In this document: positions 1-12,900 of the stretch, in pieces | Layout: every line of letters starts with the position of its first letter | Numbering within the stretch: position 1 is the stretch's first letter | From: Mytilus trossulus | Taxonomy: Eukaryota; Mollusca; Bivalvia; Mytilida; Mytilidae | Direction of reading: 5' to 3' | Assembly: GCF_036588685.1 (NCBI RefSeq) | Contig: NC_086375.1 | Coordinates: 9,417,916-9,481,915 of the forward strand | Length of the DNA stretch: 64,000 bases | Notes under the pieces: generated by a model | The model's input: only the letters and a program-made list of their open reading frames with translations | Database searches by the model: none | What the model was told of the DNA's origin: nothing | Program-made: the position numbers and the translations under genes

Positions 1-300
1 AAAACTTTAACCACAGAGTGAATGTAATGTTTCCTAGCAGAAAAAAACTAAGTCTATTTATAAGTTTTGGAAAACAGGATTTTGTTATACAAAATTTACT
101 TCTGGATATTATCTTATAAATTATAAACAAGCTACTGTCCAAGTTTGGTACAAATCCTGAACAGTTTAAGAAAGTTATTAAAATTTAATAAACTTCAACA
201 ACAGAGTGAATATTTGTGGACGCCGCTGCCATCAACTACAATGACAGAATGTAGGATCGGTATGTCTACCTTTTTTTACTTAAGTTGAAGGCTCGACAAA
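1..300. repeat. ~200-bp-period repeat, end of one array
   Basis: AACTTTAACCACAGAGTGAA, CTTCTGGATA(C/T)TATCTTATA and GTCCAAGTTTGGTAC recur at 14,270-14,790, 38,020-38,315 and 45,230-45,700. The array closes with GACAGAATGTAGGATCG here, at 14,760 and at 45,670. Confidence 0.8.
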
Positions 301-1895
301 AAACTTATTTTCAAAATAGCTCAAAAAATCATTCTCCCAATCTTTATGACCCCCTTGGAGTAACAACCCCTAAACTCAAAATCCCAGCTTTCTCTTTGAG
401 GTATGGATCCTTGTAGTACAATTTTTAAGCGGTTCATAAACTTATACACAAGTTATTGTCATGAAACAAAATAATAATGCTTGTTTTACCCCCTTTTTGG
501 ACCTTTTTCCTGCATGTTTGGGCAATTATCCAAAAACTCTATCCCAGTGTCACATTTGTGATATGGAACATTCTGGTACAATTTCAGAGGTATCAGTACA
601 CATACAAGTTACTGTCCAGAAACTTACTAAAATGCTTGTTTTGGCCACTAATACCTAAATTGTTGGTACTACAATGTATAACCTCCAAAATCAATCCCAA
701 CCTTCCTTTTGTGGAAGTGAACCTTCTTGTAAAATATCATAGAGATCCACCTACAGCTACTAAAACTATTGTCCTGAAACCACTTGTATCTAATGACAAC
801 AACAACAACAACAACAACACCAAATCATGAAACGACCCCAACATTTTTTTTGTGGTCGTATAAAAAGAGTCACATGACTTTCTTTGGGTATAAAACATTA
901 AAATATCAAACCCTGTTTATCTTTTATTACAGTTCAGTATTAGACAAAATATCACAGCTGATTAATATGATATAAAAAACAATATAACATAGCAAATCAC
1001 TAACAACTTTTCAAAATACAAAAACATCATTGATTAGATAATAAAACATAAAATATACACACCAAATATAGTGTTTTTGCCGTACTTTGTCTTCACTTTT
1101 ACTGTTGCAGATGTAGATTATATTTTTTGACGAAAATAAAAGATGGATTTTGTAAAAGAAAAAATTGGCACAAATGCAATGCGCACATATCCCACATTAA
1201 TTACAGCTCAAAGTTCAAGGTGTAACTTATTGTCAAACAAAAACTTGATTGTGTTGGGCAAATCAGGGGAAAAAACAAACATTAAAAGCCATGACTAATA
1301 AGTTTCTGGCTAAATATTGAATCATTTTGTTCAGTAGAACCTGTCAATATTGTCAAAGAAATATTTGTTGAATGAATGGAATTACAAATATAAACTGACA
1401 ATGTTAATGCAAGAGTTTTAGTATAACTGATTTAAAATAACTCATTCTTATATAGTATAAACAAGTATCAATACAAAATTATGTTATTCTTTGCAAATAT
1501 TTTTAGATGAGAGTTTTAAAATATATACTGGCTTTAAACTTAGAAGGCCTAAACAAAATAATAAATATTCAAGGCATTTATGGGTTCATTTTGATTTATC
1601 ATTAAACATAGAGACTAAGTTGGACTGCATGAATTCGGATTGATAGATATCTTAACATCCAGTAGCAAATTCTCGCGGCCTAAAGTATGATATTTTTAAA
1701 TTATGAATTGTATCACTGAATTAAAAATAATATCAATATCTGGTAAAATTTTAGCTCTGCCTTTTTAAGACTTGTGATGTAGTGTATACACCGGTAATTT
1801 TAGTACAATGGTCAATTAAAAAACTTGCACACACACACATGTTATCCCAGATATACATTAATGCTGAACATAATCTTTACACATGAGTATTGTTC
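301..1895. other. Block A left flank, no gene
   Basis: Sequence shared with 14,790-16,700 and 32,632-35,650. It holds an (AAC)n microsatellite at 797-821 and the region downstream of cassette A's stop. No gene seen. Confidence 0.7.
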
Positions 1896-2767
1896 TTAAC
1901 TATATGTATCCTCAATGATTTGTATAGTTTCTTGTCTATGTACTTCACCAATACCTGTAGCAGGAGAACTTAATGATCTCTTCCAACATATCGTAACTAC
2001 AATGTAATAAAAATAAGTTCAGTAAATAAAGTCCTGTTTATTAGTGACATAGAAATAGGTTCAGGTTGGAGTTTCTTGATTTCTGTATTTCCAATTTTTT
2101 CTACATTCTTTTCTAGTCTTCTTTTTTTGTTCATAATAGTCTATTCTTTAAAATTTTAGCATCCTATAATAACCATTATTCTCTTTAAATTTTGTTTGTC
2201 CATTTCGTTATGCTTTTTTGTCTGTTTAATTCACGTCTCCAGCTAATAATAAGTAATAAATAAAAAACTGAAATTATTATTTTCTATAAAATACCGCCAA
2301 ACATGTAAAATGTATTTTTAAGCAAATTTGTTTGTCATTTATTTATTTCTGGTATATTATCAAATGACCTATCAGTTGTAATAATTGTTGAAAATGTGTT
2401 TCTTGGAACTAAATACATTGTATACAAATATATTTGAAAATGATACCTGGCATCCAACTAAATTGTTGAACCTTGGAGAGACAAATGTCCATGCTCCCAT
2501 ATTCCTGTGTTCTTCCTGACTCCAAAGGAAATCTGAAAAAACAACAATGAATATCCTGGTAAAAAGAATTCTTGCTTGAAATACTGTGAAATCTTCTTCT
2601 AACTGTTGGGTGGTTATGATGTACATGTAATCTTATATACTGCTGTAGTGTAAATTAACCATCGATCAAATCAATCTAACAGTAGGTGTCATAATACTCA
2701 ATTTGAGGTTAGAAATTGCATGTATTGTTTGGTGTTAGTCGATCAACATAGATAGTATATCTACATA

Positions 2768-2825
2768 CAATTGAGAATGGAAATGGGGAATGTGTCAAAG
2801 AGACAACAACCAGACCGTAGAAAAA
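2768..2825 (+). mobile_element. Fragment of the same bivalve repeat
   Basis: GAGAATGGAAATGGGGAATG TG TCAAAGAGACAACAACC, as at 52,260-52,300 on the other strand. Present only in block A's intron. Confidence 0.6.
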
Positions 2826-3636
2826 AAACAAAAACATACATTGTATCGCTATTTGTTCGCCATTACTGGACACCACAAAGGTTTCCTGTAAAGGTTTGAA
2901 GTCATAATACCATATATCTGACGCCACAATGGAAAAGTAATGACTGTATGATGTCAATAGTTCAAACGGAACATATTCTCAGGTTAACCAGGACAGATTT
3001 CCAAATAGGGATGAGGTGTATTGAATTATCTTAGTGTTTCATTTGATGTTAAATACTGTTCTCTGAGGGAGAACTTTGTTAAGTAATTAAATTAACACCT
3101 TGAATCTGTTTGATTATGATTTTTTTTTAATACTTTTTTCTACTACCTTCTTTTAACATTATGCAAATTCAAAAACAATCATAGCTGTATAAATTATAAT
3201 AATTAATATATACCTGTAGCATTAGGATATTTGGTTACTTCTTGTTGAATTTCTTCTGCTGGGAATGGACATAGACTGTACAATGAAAAGTTAGTTATCT
3301 AAGTAAGTGGTGAGAAATATGTCTTTTAAATGTATCAACGACATAACATTATGTGTCAATACTGTGTAGGACACCATGGCACACTACCTCTATTATATGT
3401 AAAGGTTCAATTTTAAACCACATAATTAAAAAAAAAGTTCTAAAAAAATGGAATCATAATTTTCAGTCTGCATTACCCCAACTTTTTTTGCCAATTGTAT
3501 CTATTTGTTTTGTTCCCACAAAGACCCACATCATTGTCAATGTCATGATATTTTATGTGAATGTCATAAAAATGAAAGGTTTCGCTAGCTATGAAAACCA
3601 GGTTTAGTCCAGCATTTTCTAATTAAAATAATGCCT

Positions 3637-3754
3637 TTACCAAGTCAGGAATAAGACAGTTGTGTTCCATTTGTTTGATGTGTTTGAGCTTTTGATTTTG
3701 TCATTTGATCAGGGAATTTCCATTTTGAATTTTCTTTGATTTTACTTTTTAGAA
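3637..3754. mobile_element. Short dispersed repeat abutting an exon donor, block A
   Basis: TGCCTTTACCAAGTCAGGAA to GATTTTACTTTTTAG. The same sequence is at 15,732-15,868 in block B, at a different place. Here it ends about 4 bp from the donor of the 348-nt exon, changing it from GTATGT to GTACTT. Confidence 0.75.
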
Positions 3755-4339
3755 GTACCTCTATTCTAACAAGTGCTACATCTTCTAACTTCTTGGCATC
3801 CCTTTCCTTTTCCAATGTATAGAAATGTTTTCCGCTAAAGAAAATGATCTTTTTGACCTCGTCACCTTTAACGTTCTTATCACCAATCACTGGTAAGAAT
3901 GTTTTTCCAGGTAACATATCATCTAAGGTAGAGGTACCTGCAGGTAAACGTAAGATTGTTTTAGGAGCTACCAGCACCAAAGGTGTTCTGAAGTTCCGAA
4001 CCACCTGACGTCTGAGAAGATGGAAGTATTGAGCGGGAGTTGTAGCGTTGACAACTTGAAGGTTGACATTGTCTCCGTCTACTTTGTGTTCACTACTGTC
4101 TGTTGCCTGGAAATAATAATTTAAAAGTTAAATCAGGACAACAAATGACATTGATCAAACCATCCCAATCTTAGATTAATATGTAAGGCTTTTCTACACA
4201 ACTTTAAACTGTACATTTCTTGTTAAAATGGAATAATAACTTGGTCAAAACGTACTTCATATAATTTTTAAATTTTCTTTACAAAAATTCAGATATCCCA
4301 AATTCTCTGGAAATAAATGAATTTGACCTTATTGTATAT

Positions 4340-4800
4340 CCTTTAGAAACCTTTCAATTTTACCTGGTGAGTGTTCATTTCCTGCTCCATCCATACCATG
4401 GTATAGTAACACCACTAAGTCACTCTGGTATAACTGTTTTAAAAATGTTGACCTTAATTTTTTTAAATCAACTGTAAAAACCTGTAATTTTTTTAATGAT
4501 GAGTATTCCTTCCATACCATGATGTAGTAATATTACTTACTCACTTTGTAATAAATGTTTACAAAACTTGACCTTGAACAAACATGACCTGATCTTTTGA
4601 TATGACCTGTAGAAACCTTTCAAATTTACATGATAAGTGTTCAGGTCTGCTCCATCCATACTTTGTGGTAATAAAATCACTAACTCACTCTGTAATACCT
4701 TTTTACAAACCTTTACATTACCTTTCAATTTACATCCTGCTCCTTCCATGCCATGTGGTAAGATCACTAAATGACTCTGTAATAACCATTTTACAAACCT
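4340..4800 (-). repeat. [10 protein letters not shown] exon remnants, block A (4 copies)
   Basis: Degraded copies near 4,340-4,440, 4,505-4,556, 4,608-4,711 and 4,735-4,797, with the true exon further on at 6,148-6,248. The 1.3-kb repeat at 4,832-6,139 separates them. Confidence 0.85.
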
Positions 4801-4831
4801 TGAACTTTGACATAAATGACCTTGATCTTAT

Positions 4832-6139
4832 TAGCTTACCTGGCCCAAAGGGCCAAGTGAGCTTTTCTCATCACTTGGCGTCCGTCGTCCGTCGTCCGTC
4901 GTTGTCCTGCGTCCGTCGTCGTTAACTTTTACAAAAAATCTTCTCCTCTGAAACTACCAGGCCAAATTTAACCAAACTTGGCCACAATCATCATTGGGGT
5001 ATCTAGCTTAAAAAAATGTGTCCGGTTACCCAGTCCACCAACCAAGATGGCTGCCATGGCTATAAATAGAACATAGGGGTAAAATACAGTTTTTGGCTTA
5101 TAACTCAAAAACCAAAGCATTTAGAGCAAATCTAACGTCTTGTAAAATTGTTCATTAGGTCAAGATCTATCTGCTCTGAAATTTTCTGATGAATCGGACA
5201 TTCCGTTGTTGGGTTGCTGCCCCTGAATTGGTAATTTTATGGTAAATTAACTGTTTTGGGTTATTATTTTGAATATTATCATAGATAGATTTAAACTGTA
5301 AACAGCAACAATTTTCAGCAGAGTAAGATTAACAAACAAGTCAACATGACCGAAATGGTCAGTTGACCTCTTTAGGAGTTGTTGCCCTTTACAGTCAAAT
5401 GTTTACCATTTTTCGTAAATCTTAGTTATCTTTTACAAAAAATCTTCTCCTCTTAAACTGCTGAGCAAAATTAATCCCAAGGTAGCCACAATCATTATTG
5501 GGGTATTTAGTTTAAAAATGTGTCTGGTGACCCGGACATCCAACCAAGATGGCAGCCAAGGTTAAAAATAGAACATAGGGATACAATGCAGTTTTTGGCT
5601 TAAAACTCAAAACCCAAAGCATTAAGAGCAAATCTGACTGAGAGTAAAATTGTTTATCAGGTCAAGATTTATCTGCCCTTAAATTTTCAGATAAATCAGA
5701 CAACCCATTGTTGGGTTGCTGCTCCTAAATTGGTACTTTTTAGGAAATTTTGCTGTTTTTGGTTATTATCTTGAATACTTTTATAGATAGAGATAAACTG
5801 TAAACAGCAATAATGTCAGAAAAGTAAGATTTACAAAAAAAGTCAACATAACTGAAATGGTCAATTGCCCTTCTAAGGAGTTATTGTCCTTAATAGTCAA
5901 TTTTTTACATTTTTTATAAAATTTGTAAATTTTTACTTACATTTTCCACTGAAACTACTGGGCCAAGTTCATTATAGATAGATATAGTTGTAAGCAGCAA
6001 GAATGTTCAGTAAAGTAAAATGTACAAACACATCACCATCACCAAAACACAATTTTGTCATGAATCTATCTGCTTCTTTTGTTTAATATATACATATATA
6101 CCAAGGTGAGCGACACAGGCTCTTTAGAGCCTCTATAGT
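4832..6139. mobile_element. 1.3-kb repeat beginning CTGGCCCAAAGGGCC, block A
   Basis: Starts TTACCTGGCCCAAAGGGCC followed by a GTCCGTCGTC microsatellite; ends GGTGAGCGACACAGGCTC then TTTAGAGCCTCTATAG. Its middle is an approximately 500-bp sequence repeated twice (about 4,935-5,410 and 5,440-5,940). The block B site at 24,700-24,715 is empty. A second member is at 19,850-20,770. Confidence 0.82.
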
Positions 6140-6839
6140 TACATTACCTGTAGAAACCTTTCAATTTTACAGGATGAGCGTTCAGGCCCTGCTCCATCCA
6201 TTCCATGTGGTAATAACATTACTAAATTTCTCTGTAATAACCGTTTCACTGAAATAAGATAATTAGTTTTAACCATTACGAACCTAGCAATAAGCTTGAC
6301 TTTCCGTGACCCTTCATTGTAATAACTTCATACAACATGTATTACATATAATTTAGAAATAAACATATCAAAGACAGCAAGCTTAAAAATTTTGAATGCC
6401 TGATGAATTTTTGTCAAAAATATCTTCACTTGGGCACTAATAAAAAAGAATAAGGGAAAAATAAAGTACCGAGTTGAAGAGCATTGAGGACCCAAACTTT
6501 AAAAAACAAATCTTAATACAGTTAAATTTATATATTCCTTGGATGGATATGGAAAAACTTCAAACTTTGTGAAGAGTTAATTTTTTAAAAGTGGGTCCAA
6601 TGTCACCAAACAATAATTTTTTATCGACCAAAAAAAAAGACCAAAAATCTAATATCTATAGTTTGTTAAATAAACTGACCTATAAATTTGCAGTGGATCC
6701 TGGGAAATTATTTTTTTGATGTGTCATTATTATAAAAAGGTGGAAAACAATTTCAAACCTCTAAAAGACAACACCTAATTTTTGTTTTGCTTGATGGAGT
6801 TTGAAACGAGACATAGGTATGCTGTTTCCGGTATCAGCG

Positions 6840-7510
6840 GCACCAATGTTTTAGTTTGTGACTAGGTCTAATTTATGGTGAACCAATATAAGTGTAAGTC
6901 AAAGATTTTTGGTATGCGATTGTGTCAGTATTGGCATATCTCATTACTGTTGAGATTATCTGGCCCAGACCCCCCCCCCCCCGGATCGACTTTTGCAATT
7001 TTTGCTAAGTTTTCTTGTATTAGTTTGTGATAAGTCAGTTTATGGGTAACCACTAGAGGTAAGTAAATGATAATTATATGCAGTTGTATAAGTATTGGCA
7101 TATCTCATTTCAATGGAAATTATTTGGCCAAGCTCCCTCATTCATGGTCTATTTACCTTGGAAATTTTGCTTAGTTTCCAGTTTGTGATTACTTTGGTTT
7201 TATGGGGAACCACTAGTCATCGGTCAATGCTATTTGGTATGTAGTTGTATAAGCATTAGTATATCTCATTACCATAGAGATTATTTTACTCCCCCCTCTC
7301 AGTTATGGTTAATTGCCTTTGAAATTTTGCTTAGATTACATGTATTAGTTTGTGTTTAGGTTTGTTTGAAGGGAACTACTTATGATAAGTCAATGGTATT
7401 TGGTATGTAGACTAGTTGAATTTACATTAACACTTCTCATTTCCATGGAGATTGTTTAGCCTTGTACCTTCATTCATGGTTCATTGACTTTGAATTTTTG
7501 CAAAACTTAC
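6840..7510. repeat. Imperfect ~165-bp tandem repeat, block A intron
   Basis: Four units with TTAGTTTGTG, a GGAACCACTA stretch, GGTATGCAGTTGTATAAG and CATATCTCATT. Block B has about three units at 25,446-25,940; block C lacks them. Confidence 0.75.
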
Positions 7511-7789
7511 ATGTTAAAGTGTTGCTATTTTAATTTCAACATTTGCATTATAGAAATTACAAGAAAGTGAGACATATCTCTATGTTAACAGGTAATTGAT
7601 ATACTAGTACATACACTCTCCACTGGCTATATATGTATCTATCATAATCTGTGCTCCATTGAAGAAGTCTCCAAACTGTGCTTCCCATATAACTAAACTT
7701 TAAGGGTTATCTATACTCATACCATGCTCAAATACTAACACGGCTTCTTCAGACAGAGAACTATTAGCTAACTGAAAATAAACAAACTA

Positions 7790-7895
7790 AATAAGTTAGG
7801 GGACATCTATACTCATATATACTCATATCATACTCAAATCCTAACACTGCTTCTTCAGACAGAGAACTATTGGCTAACTGTAAATGAATAAATTA
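7790..7895 (-). repeat. One remnant exon-start unit, block A
   Basis: A single extra copy of the LANSSLSEE exon start with its acceptor lies next to the exon at 7,615-7,771, on the same side as the block C array. Confidence 0.82.
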
Positions 7896-7992
7896 AAATG
7901 GTTAGGGGGCACCTAATACTCATCGATATGGAAGTTGAAAACTTTACTACAAATGTAAATTGAAACTTTGAACAGCAAAATTTACCTACAAG

Positions 7993-9097
7993 TATACAGT
8001 CAGGATCCTACTTCGTCAAAATTATCTCCCCATTACGCCAGTTCATTTTCACAATCGTAGAAATGGAAGCCATTGTAGCGATGACGCGCTACCAATTTTG
8101 CTCTTGGAAACCAATAAATTTATCCACATTGCACCAATACGATCCTTATATGTCAGTTATATTTTAAAGACAAATGTATCAACTAGCAAATGAGCATCAG
8201 TTAATGTTCTTGTCTGCATTAATTCAACTTAAAACTATTGTCTGATCGGTTGTCAGGTGGAATTTTCGAAAAATCATAAACATTTAAAAAAAATTCTAAT
8301 TAAATATTTCATGAAAGGCAGACTCGATTTTTTTAGTGGTTAAAGACTATAAACCCTAGGTATCACACACAAAAAATTAGCTTTTTCGAAGATGTGCATT
8401 TTCATCTTCCAACTTGTAAGACTGTCGTCAAGTACTTTCAGTAAAAAAATAGCTATTCGAACACACCTTCTCTGTTTTTGTGACTCATCAGATAGATATC
8501 TCACTTGACCCATATATTTCATCTTGTAGTACTGTTATTTTTTTTTGTGTTATAAAGTCAACCTGTAGCTTTAATATAAAAAAAATGATAGAATCTGAAG
8601 CGAGACGATGAATGAAATACTCTTCTTTGTACGATATCAAGACAAAACACTGAACTCAAACACGCCCTAACATAATAAGGTGCACTCGATTTTCTTTTTT
8701 CGATACAATTGTTACCTATTTTTTAAAATTTTCAGTCACATAATGGAAGGACAGACACGAAAATTACTGAACTAATAGATTGATATGTTTTCCGTCCGTG
8801 GTAAAAAAAAAAAAAATCGGAGGTTATGCATTTTCGTCATCCAACTTAAAAGATACCCATGTCGTCGACTTGATATATAATTGTTCTGCTTAACTATGTA
8901 CTAGATAAATTGAAAACTTATGCAAATGGTGTTTTTGAAATAAAACACCTCGTTATTGAGAAGAAAATTTTTGTTAGTTTTTATTTACTTTTAAAAAAAT
9001 TGTCACTATAGTAAACAATACATTAAACCTTTATCGCCTTCTCTAATAAAGAGCTTCGATTTTTTTGTTCTATTTCAACCTGGTTTCCGACTGTATA
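7993..9097. mobile_element. 1.1-kb element with TATACAGTC ends, block A only
   Basis: The left end TATACAGTCAGGATCC is mirrored by GGTTTCCGACTGTATA on the right. The empty site is readable in block B (26,585-26,615). TA target and CAGTC ends suggest a Tc1/mariner-like non-autonomous element. No gene inside. Confidence 0.72.
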
Positions 9098-9971
9098 AAT
9101 ATGAATGAAGTAAGAATTTCTCAAGTTAAATTTGAAGTAAAAATAAACTGTATATTGTTTCTGATATTAGACACTTGTATAATATCACGATATTTTGATC
9201 TTTAAACACTTCTAATTGAAAGCCATTTGAAATATTGTAAATAGGAATATGTCAAACTCAGTTATCTGTATATAACCTTGCTATAAATAAACAATACCAG
9301 GTAAGTGTACTAGTTATTGGACATTTTACTTCCCTGTAGAGATTCCTTTTCCAGAGCATTTTCAGAGCACCAAAGTCAAAATATTTCAGGGTAAGAATAT
9401 ATTTTTGAGTTTATTGGTATAAAATAATGAGATAGCAATCTAACAAAACAAAAAAGAAGACATGAAAAACCTATAATGATCTTCAACCACAGATCTGCAT
9501 AAAGTTTTCATCCGTCTGATCTTTTTCAATTTTACTGTTCATGACTAAATTATGGCACTTTTATTTCTATGACAATGGCAACAATCACTATATGGAAGCC
9601 TGGTTTTCTGTCATTTTGACAGCCTCAAGTTATTACATTTGTAAAGGGAACCAAGTTTCCAAAATGTTCTATAGAAACACCAAGTTAAATAATTATGGTG
9701 CTTTCAAACACCCAAGATATATGTGGATGACCCTGAATTGTTTTACTACAATCAAATGTAAGATTAGATTCCTAATTTACTGTCAAATTGAATGGACTCT
9801 TTAGTAAGCAACCAGCTGATCGTACTATGATTTGGTGGTATTAATCCTTCCGGCAAAAATCTTACTTTTAACAGTATTTTTGTTTGATGTCCATACTTGT
9901 ACATATCATTATGTCAATTTTTTTAACCAAACAATTTTTTGTGTACTCCTAATTTCAGAAATAAAGAGAAT
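9098..9971. other. Upstream region of the block A B-box pseudogene
   Basis: Aligns with 26,600-28,580 (block B) and partly with 45,800-47,270 (block C). It ends in a splice acceptor TTTCAG before the ATG. No coding exon recognised. Confidence 0.6.
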
Positions 9972-11896
9972 ATGGCCTCATCAGGTGGAGACAATTGCAC
10001 TCTATGTTATGATGATGATGAAACTTCTACAGAAGCTGTCACATGGTGCACAGAATGTGAGGTGCTCCTATGTACAGGCTGTGAAAAACATCACACAAAA
10101 TCAAAAGCATCTAAAGACCATAAAACTATGTCGACTAAAGCCTACCATAACTTACCAACATTCATGAAAGATATAAGCAGTCAGTGCAGAGACCACAAGA
10201 TGAAGTTTGAGCTTTATTGTTCTCTCCATGCCTGTCCCTGCTGTGTGCAGTGCATCACTGATAATCACAAAAAATGTCAAGACCTAAAACCGCTGTCAGA
10301 TATTCTGAAGCAAGTAAAATCATCTGCCTCAGTTCAACTTTTTGAAAAAGATTTAAAGAATGTAAAGGAAAACTTAGAGGAGATCATAAAATATTTGAAA
10401 AGCCGGATGAACACAAACCATAGCCAGAAAACAAAGGCTGCACAACAAATTCGATCTATGAGGAAGTCCATGGATGATTTCTTAAACAAATTAGAACAAA
10501 AAATTCTTGATGACCTAGAATTGAAGCATACACAGCTGAAATCTAAGATGAACGCTTTACTGCAACAACTGAAAACACAAGACAATCAGATAAACCAATT
10601 GCAAAGTGATTTTTCTAAAATGACACAATATGCAACTGAGCTTCAAATGTATGTTGGTCTGAGAGAAATAGAGAAAACTACGTCAGAAGCAGCAAAATAC
10701 ATAGATGAATTAAAAAGTGGAGATCAATTTGGAGGAAAAGAACTTAGAGGTAACTATTTCATCTGCCCTTCAATCAATTTTAATAGAGGTAAAATCATTT
10801 GGTGATGTCAATATTAATATCAATCAATCCACTCTTCGGCTAAATGCAAGAAGAAAAGATCAAGCGCTGTGCCAACTGTTCCTAGAATTGAAGACATTAA
10901 ACCATACCTGGTTAGAACTCTGACAACTCCAGAAGATGTATGCATGATATTACCTTAAGGTAAATATCTAATTCTTTGTAAATTTATTGATGAAAGCAGT
11001 CATGCACTCCTGCTATTTGGCAATGATGGCATCTTTGAAAAAATAGTAATAACATTCACAGAATATCCATATGGCGTTTGCACCTGTCAGAAATAATACA
11101 GTGGCTATCACATTAGGATATACCTACCAGACAGTACTGGTAGATACAGAAAAGAAAAAAGTCATTCAAACAATTCAACTTTCTGATGATTGTTCTGGAG
11201 TAGCAAGTGATAGTTAAATATTGGCCATCAGATGTGAACAGAAAAGTACTATTGTTACTCTGAATGATATGTCTCAAACAATTCTAGAAGAAGTTGGAGC
11301 AACACATACCGTATAGCGGGTTATTTTCGCGGGGTGCAAATTTTCGCTTATTTTCGCGGACAGAACTTAATCGCCAAAATAAATTCCGCCAAATTAAAAG
11401 TGTACATACAAAGTTATTAATAAAAGTTTTTAATCCGCCAAAATAATAACCGCCAAAATATTTCGTATACCTTGTTCAATGAAAATCGCGAAATTTTACA
11501 CTCGCGAAAATAACCCGCTATACGGTATATCATTATTTGGAGGAAATATCAATGCTACTATTTTCTCTGAAAACAAAATCTTCTGCTATAAAAGTACTGG
11601 AGAACTTTTATGGAAATGTCAGAATCAAGACATTGAACATTACATGAACTTACATTAGACCAGAATGGATTTGTTTATAAAGCTTCTTTTGGGAAAACAG
11701 AATAATGATACAAACCCCAGACGGTAAAACCAGTAAGACAATACTATCAGAGGCGGATGGTATTAATTGTCCTAAACATATCTACATGAACAGAAAAACA
11801 GGAATGATTATTGTATCGAGTCAAATAAAGCGAACAAAAGTTAAGAAGGATGATAGGGGTGATTTTTACAAAACAGTCATTGTTTATAAAATCTGA
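9972..11896 (+). pseudogene. B-box/coiled-coil/NHL (TRIM-like) gene, block A, decayed
   Basis: ATG at 9,972 after a TTTCAG acceptor. Both B-boxes have their ligands (CPCCVQC) and the coiled coil is open up to about 10,730. There an extra base relative to block B (GGAGGAAAAG against GAAGAAAAG) shifts the frame, which ends at 10,805. Further on there are small deletions near 10,864 and 10,940, stops, and a 222-bp inverted-repeat insertion at 11,307-11,528. The last recognisable NHL piece is 11,705-11,896 (ends VYKI and TGA, as in block C). Confidence 0.88.
11307..11528. mobile_element. 222-bp inverted-repeat element in the block A B-box pseudogene
   Basis: Ends TACCGTATAGCGGGTTATTT and its mirror AACCCGCTATACGGTA, with TA at both borders. 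TTTTCGCG and CGCCAAAAT motifs fill the inside. Blocks B and C lack it. A TA-target (Tc1/mariner-like) short element is the simplest reading. Confidence 0.85.
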
Positions 11897-12099
11897 AATC
11901 TAAATTTTTAGAAACTCGTATGCAGACAACATGACTTTGCATACATCAGAAAGTGTATTGCAGATATGTAATTTAGAATAAAAAAAAGACTTCTAGTGCG
12001 TTGCTGAATAGTTTATCTAAGAAATTAAGATCTTCATGAATTTCATAAAGTGCATGATTGTAGCTTATGTCTAGACGGAAGACTGTTCAAACCAATAAC

Positions 12100-12900
12100 A
12101 GAGAACTAAGAATAAGCAACTCGAATCACACCAAAAACTAGGGGTGATATCAGGTGCCCCGGAAAGATAAACAGATCATTTTCCACGTGTGGCGCCCGTT
12201 GTAACAGACTGTGATCATATTATAACAAATCTGGTAAATAGATAAATTCGGTAGATCACATTTATGAAAGGTAAGGGGATTGTAGTAACGACGTAAGGAA
12301 CATATCAGATCAGATGTCATTTGAGAAACGGTCTTCATTAACGGTCAACCAACTGGTGATGGCGTCCGTACAATTTACGAAGGGATGATTTCAACTTCAC
12401 CATTTGGAACACTTGGTTTAATAGCTTCCTTTTGATCAGCAATCCTCTATAAAGAAAATCATGATAGCAATTGCTAGCATGGGAATATCGTATCAATTGG
12501 GAGATATATACCCCGTATGCAGGTGCTGCTGGAATGTTGCTACTTAGCGAAAACCTGAAATCGTCTCTTTTACGTAAAGATTTGTTTTCAAACGATCCTC
12601 ATAGAATAAACATCTAGATGTAAGTCAAGATATGAAGCCGACTTAACTGTATCAGTCATATCCTTTATCGCTAGTTCGATGGGATAGATGTGTTCAACAT
12701 AGTCACCAAATTTTCTATATGAAATATGAAATGCCTTCTTATTATCCCTCACACAATCATTCACAAGCAGAAGTTCATTAAAAAAGACATGAAAACAAAC
12801 TTGTAAATGGGATAGTTTGTATTTCCTATATGCATATTTTTTCACACTTGCTTTAAACTGTGTGACATTCTCGAAAATATCCAAAAGAAATAAACAGTAT
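12100..12900 (-). pseudogene. Reverse-transcriptase relic, block A
   Basis: Minus-strand pieces read DYVEHIYPIELAIKDMTDTV and SASYLDLHLDV (12,600-12,730), and KTVSQMTSDLI (about 12,300-12,335). These match, in order, a retroelement polymerase family I recall as common in marine invertebrates, downstream of its (Y/F)xDD box. Frames are broken and the active-site part is missing. Either a non-LTR or a Penelope-like origin is possible. Confidence 0.6.

Larger units (their letters stand above)
1896..7771 (-). pseudogene. DHTKD1 3'-exon cassette A, decayed
   Basis: Six exons match cassette C in the same order: 7771-7615, 6248-6148, 4106-3759, 3277-3214, 2532-2447, 1996-1896. The lesions I can read are these. 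The first exon has an in-frame TAA where C has AAG (around 7,708). The [10 protein letters not shown] exon changes conserved Trp to Arg and His to Arg. The 64-nt exon has TGTAC in place of the TGTAG acceptor. The last exon has lost one base, making CAT TAA. The 348-nt exon is still open. No 5' exons accompany the cassette, and it lies beyond the stop of cassette C, so it should not contribute to the enzyme. A 1.3-kb repeat (4,832-6,139) sits inside its second intron. Confidence 0.9.
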
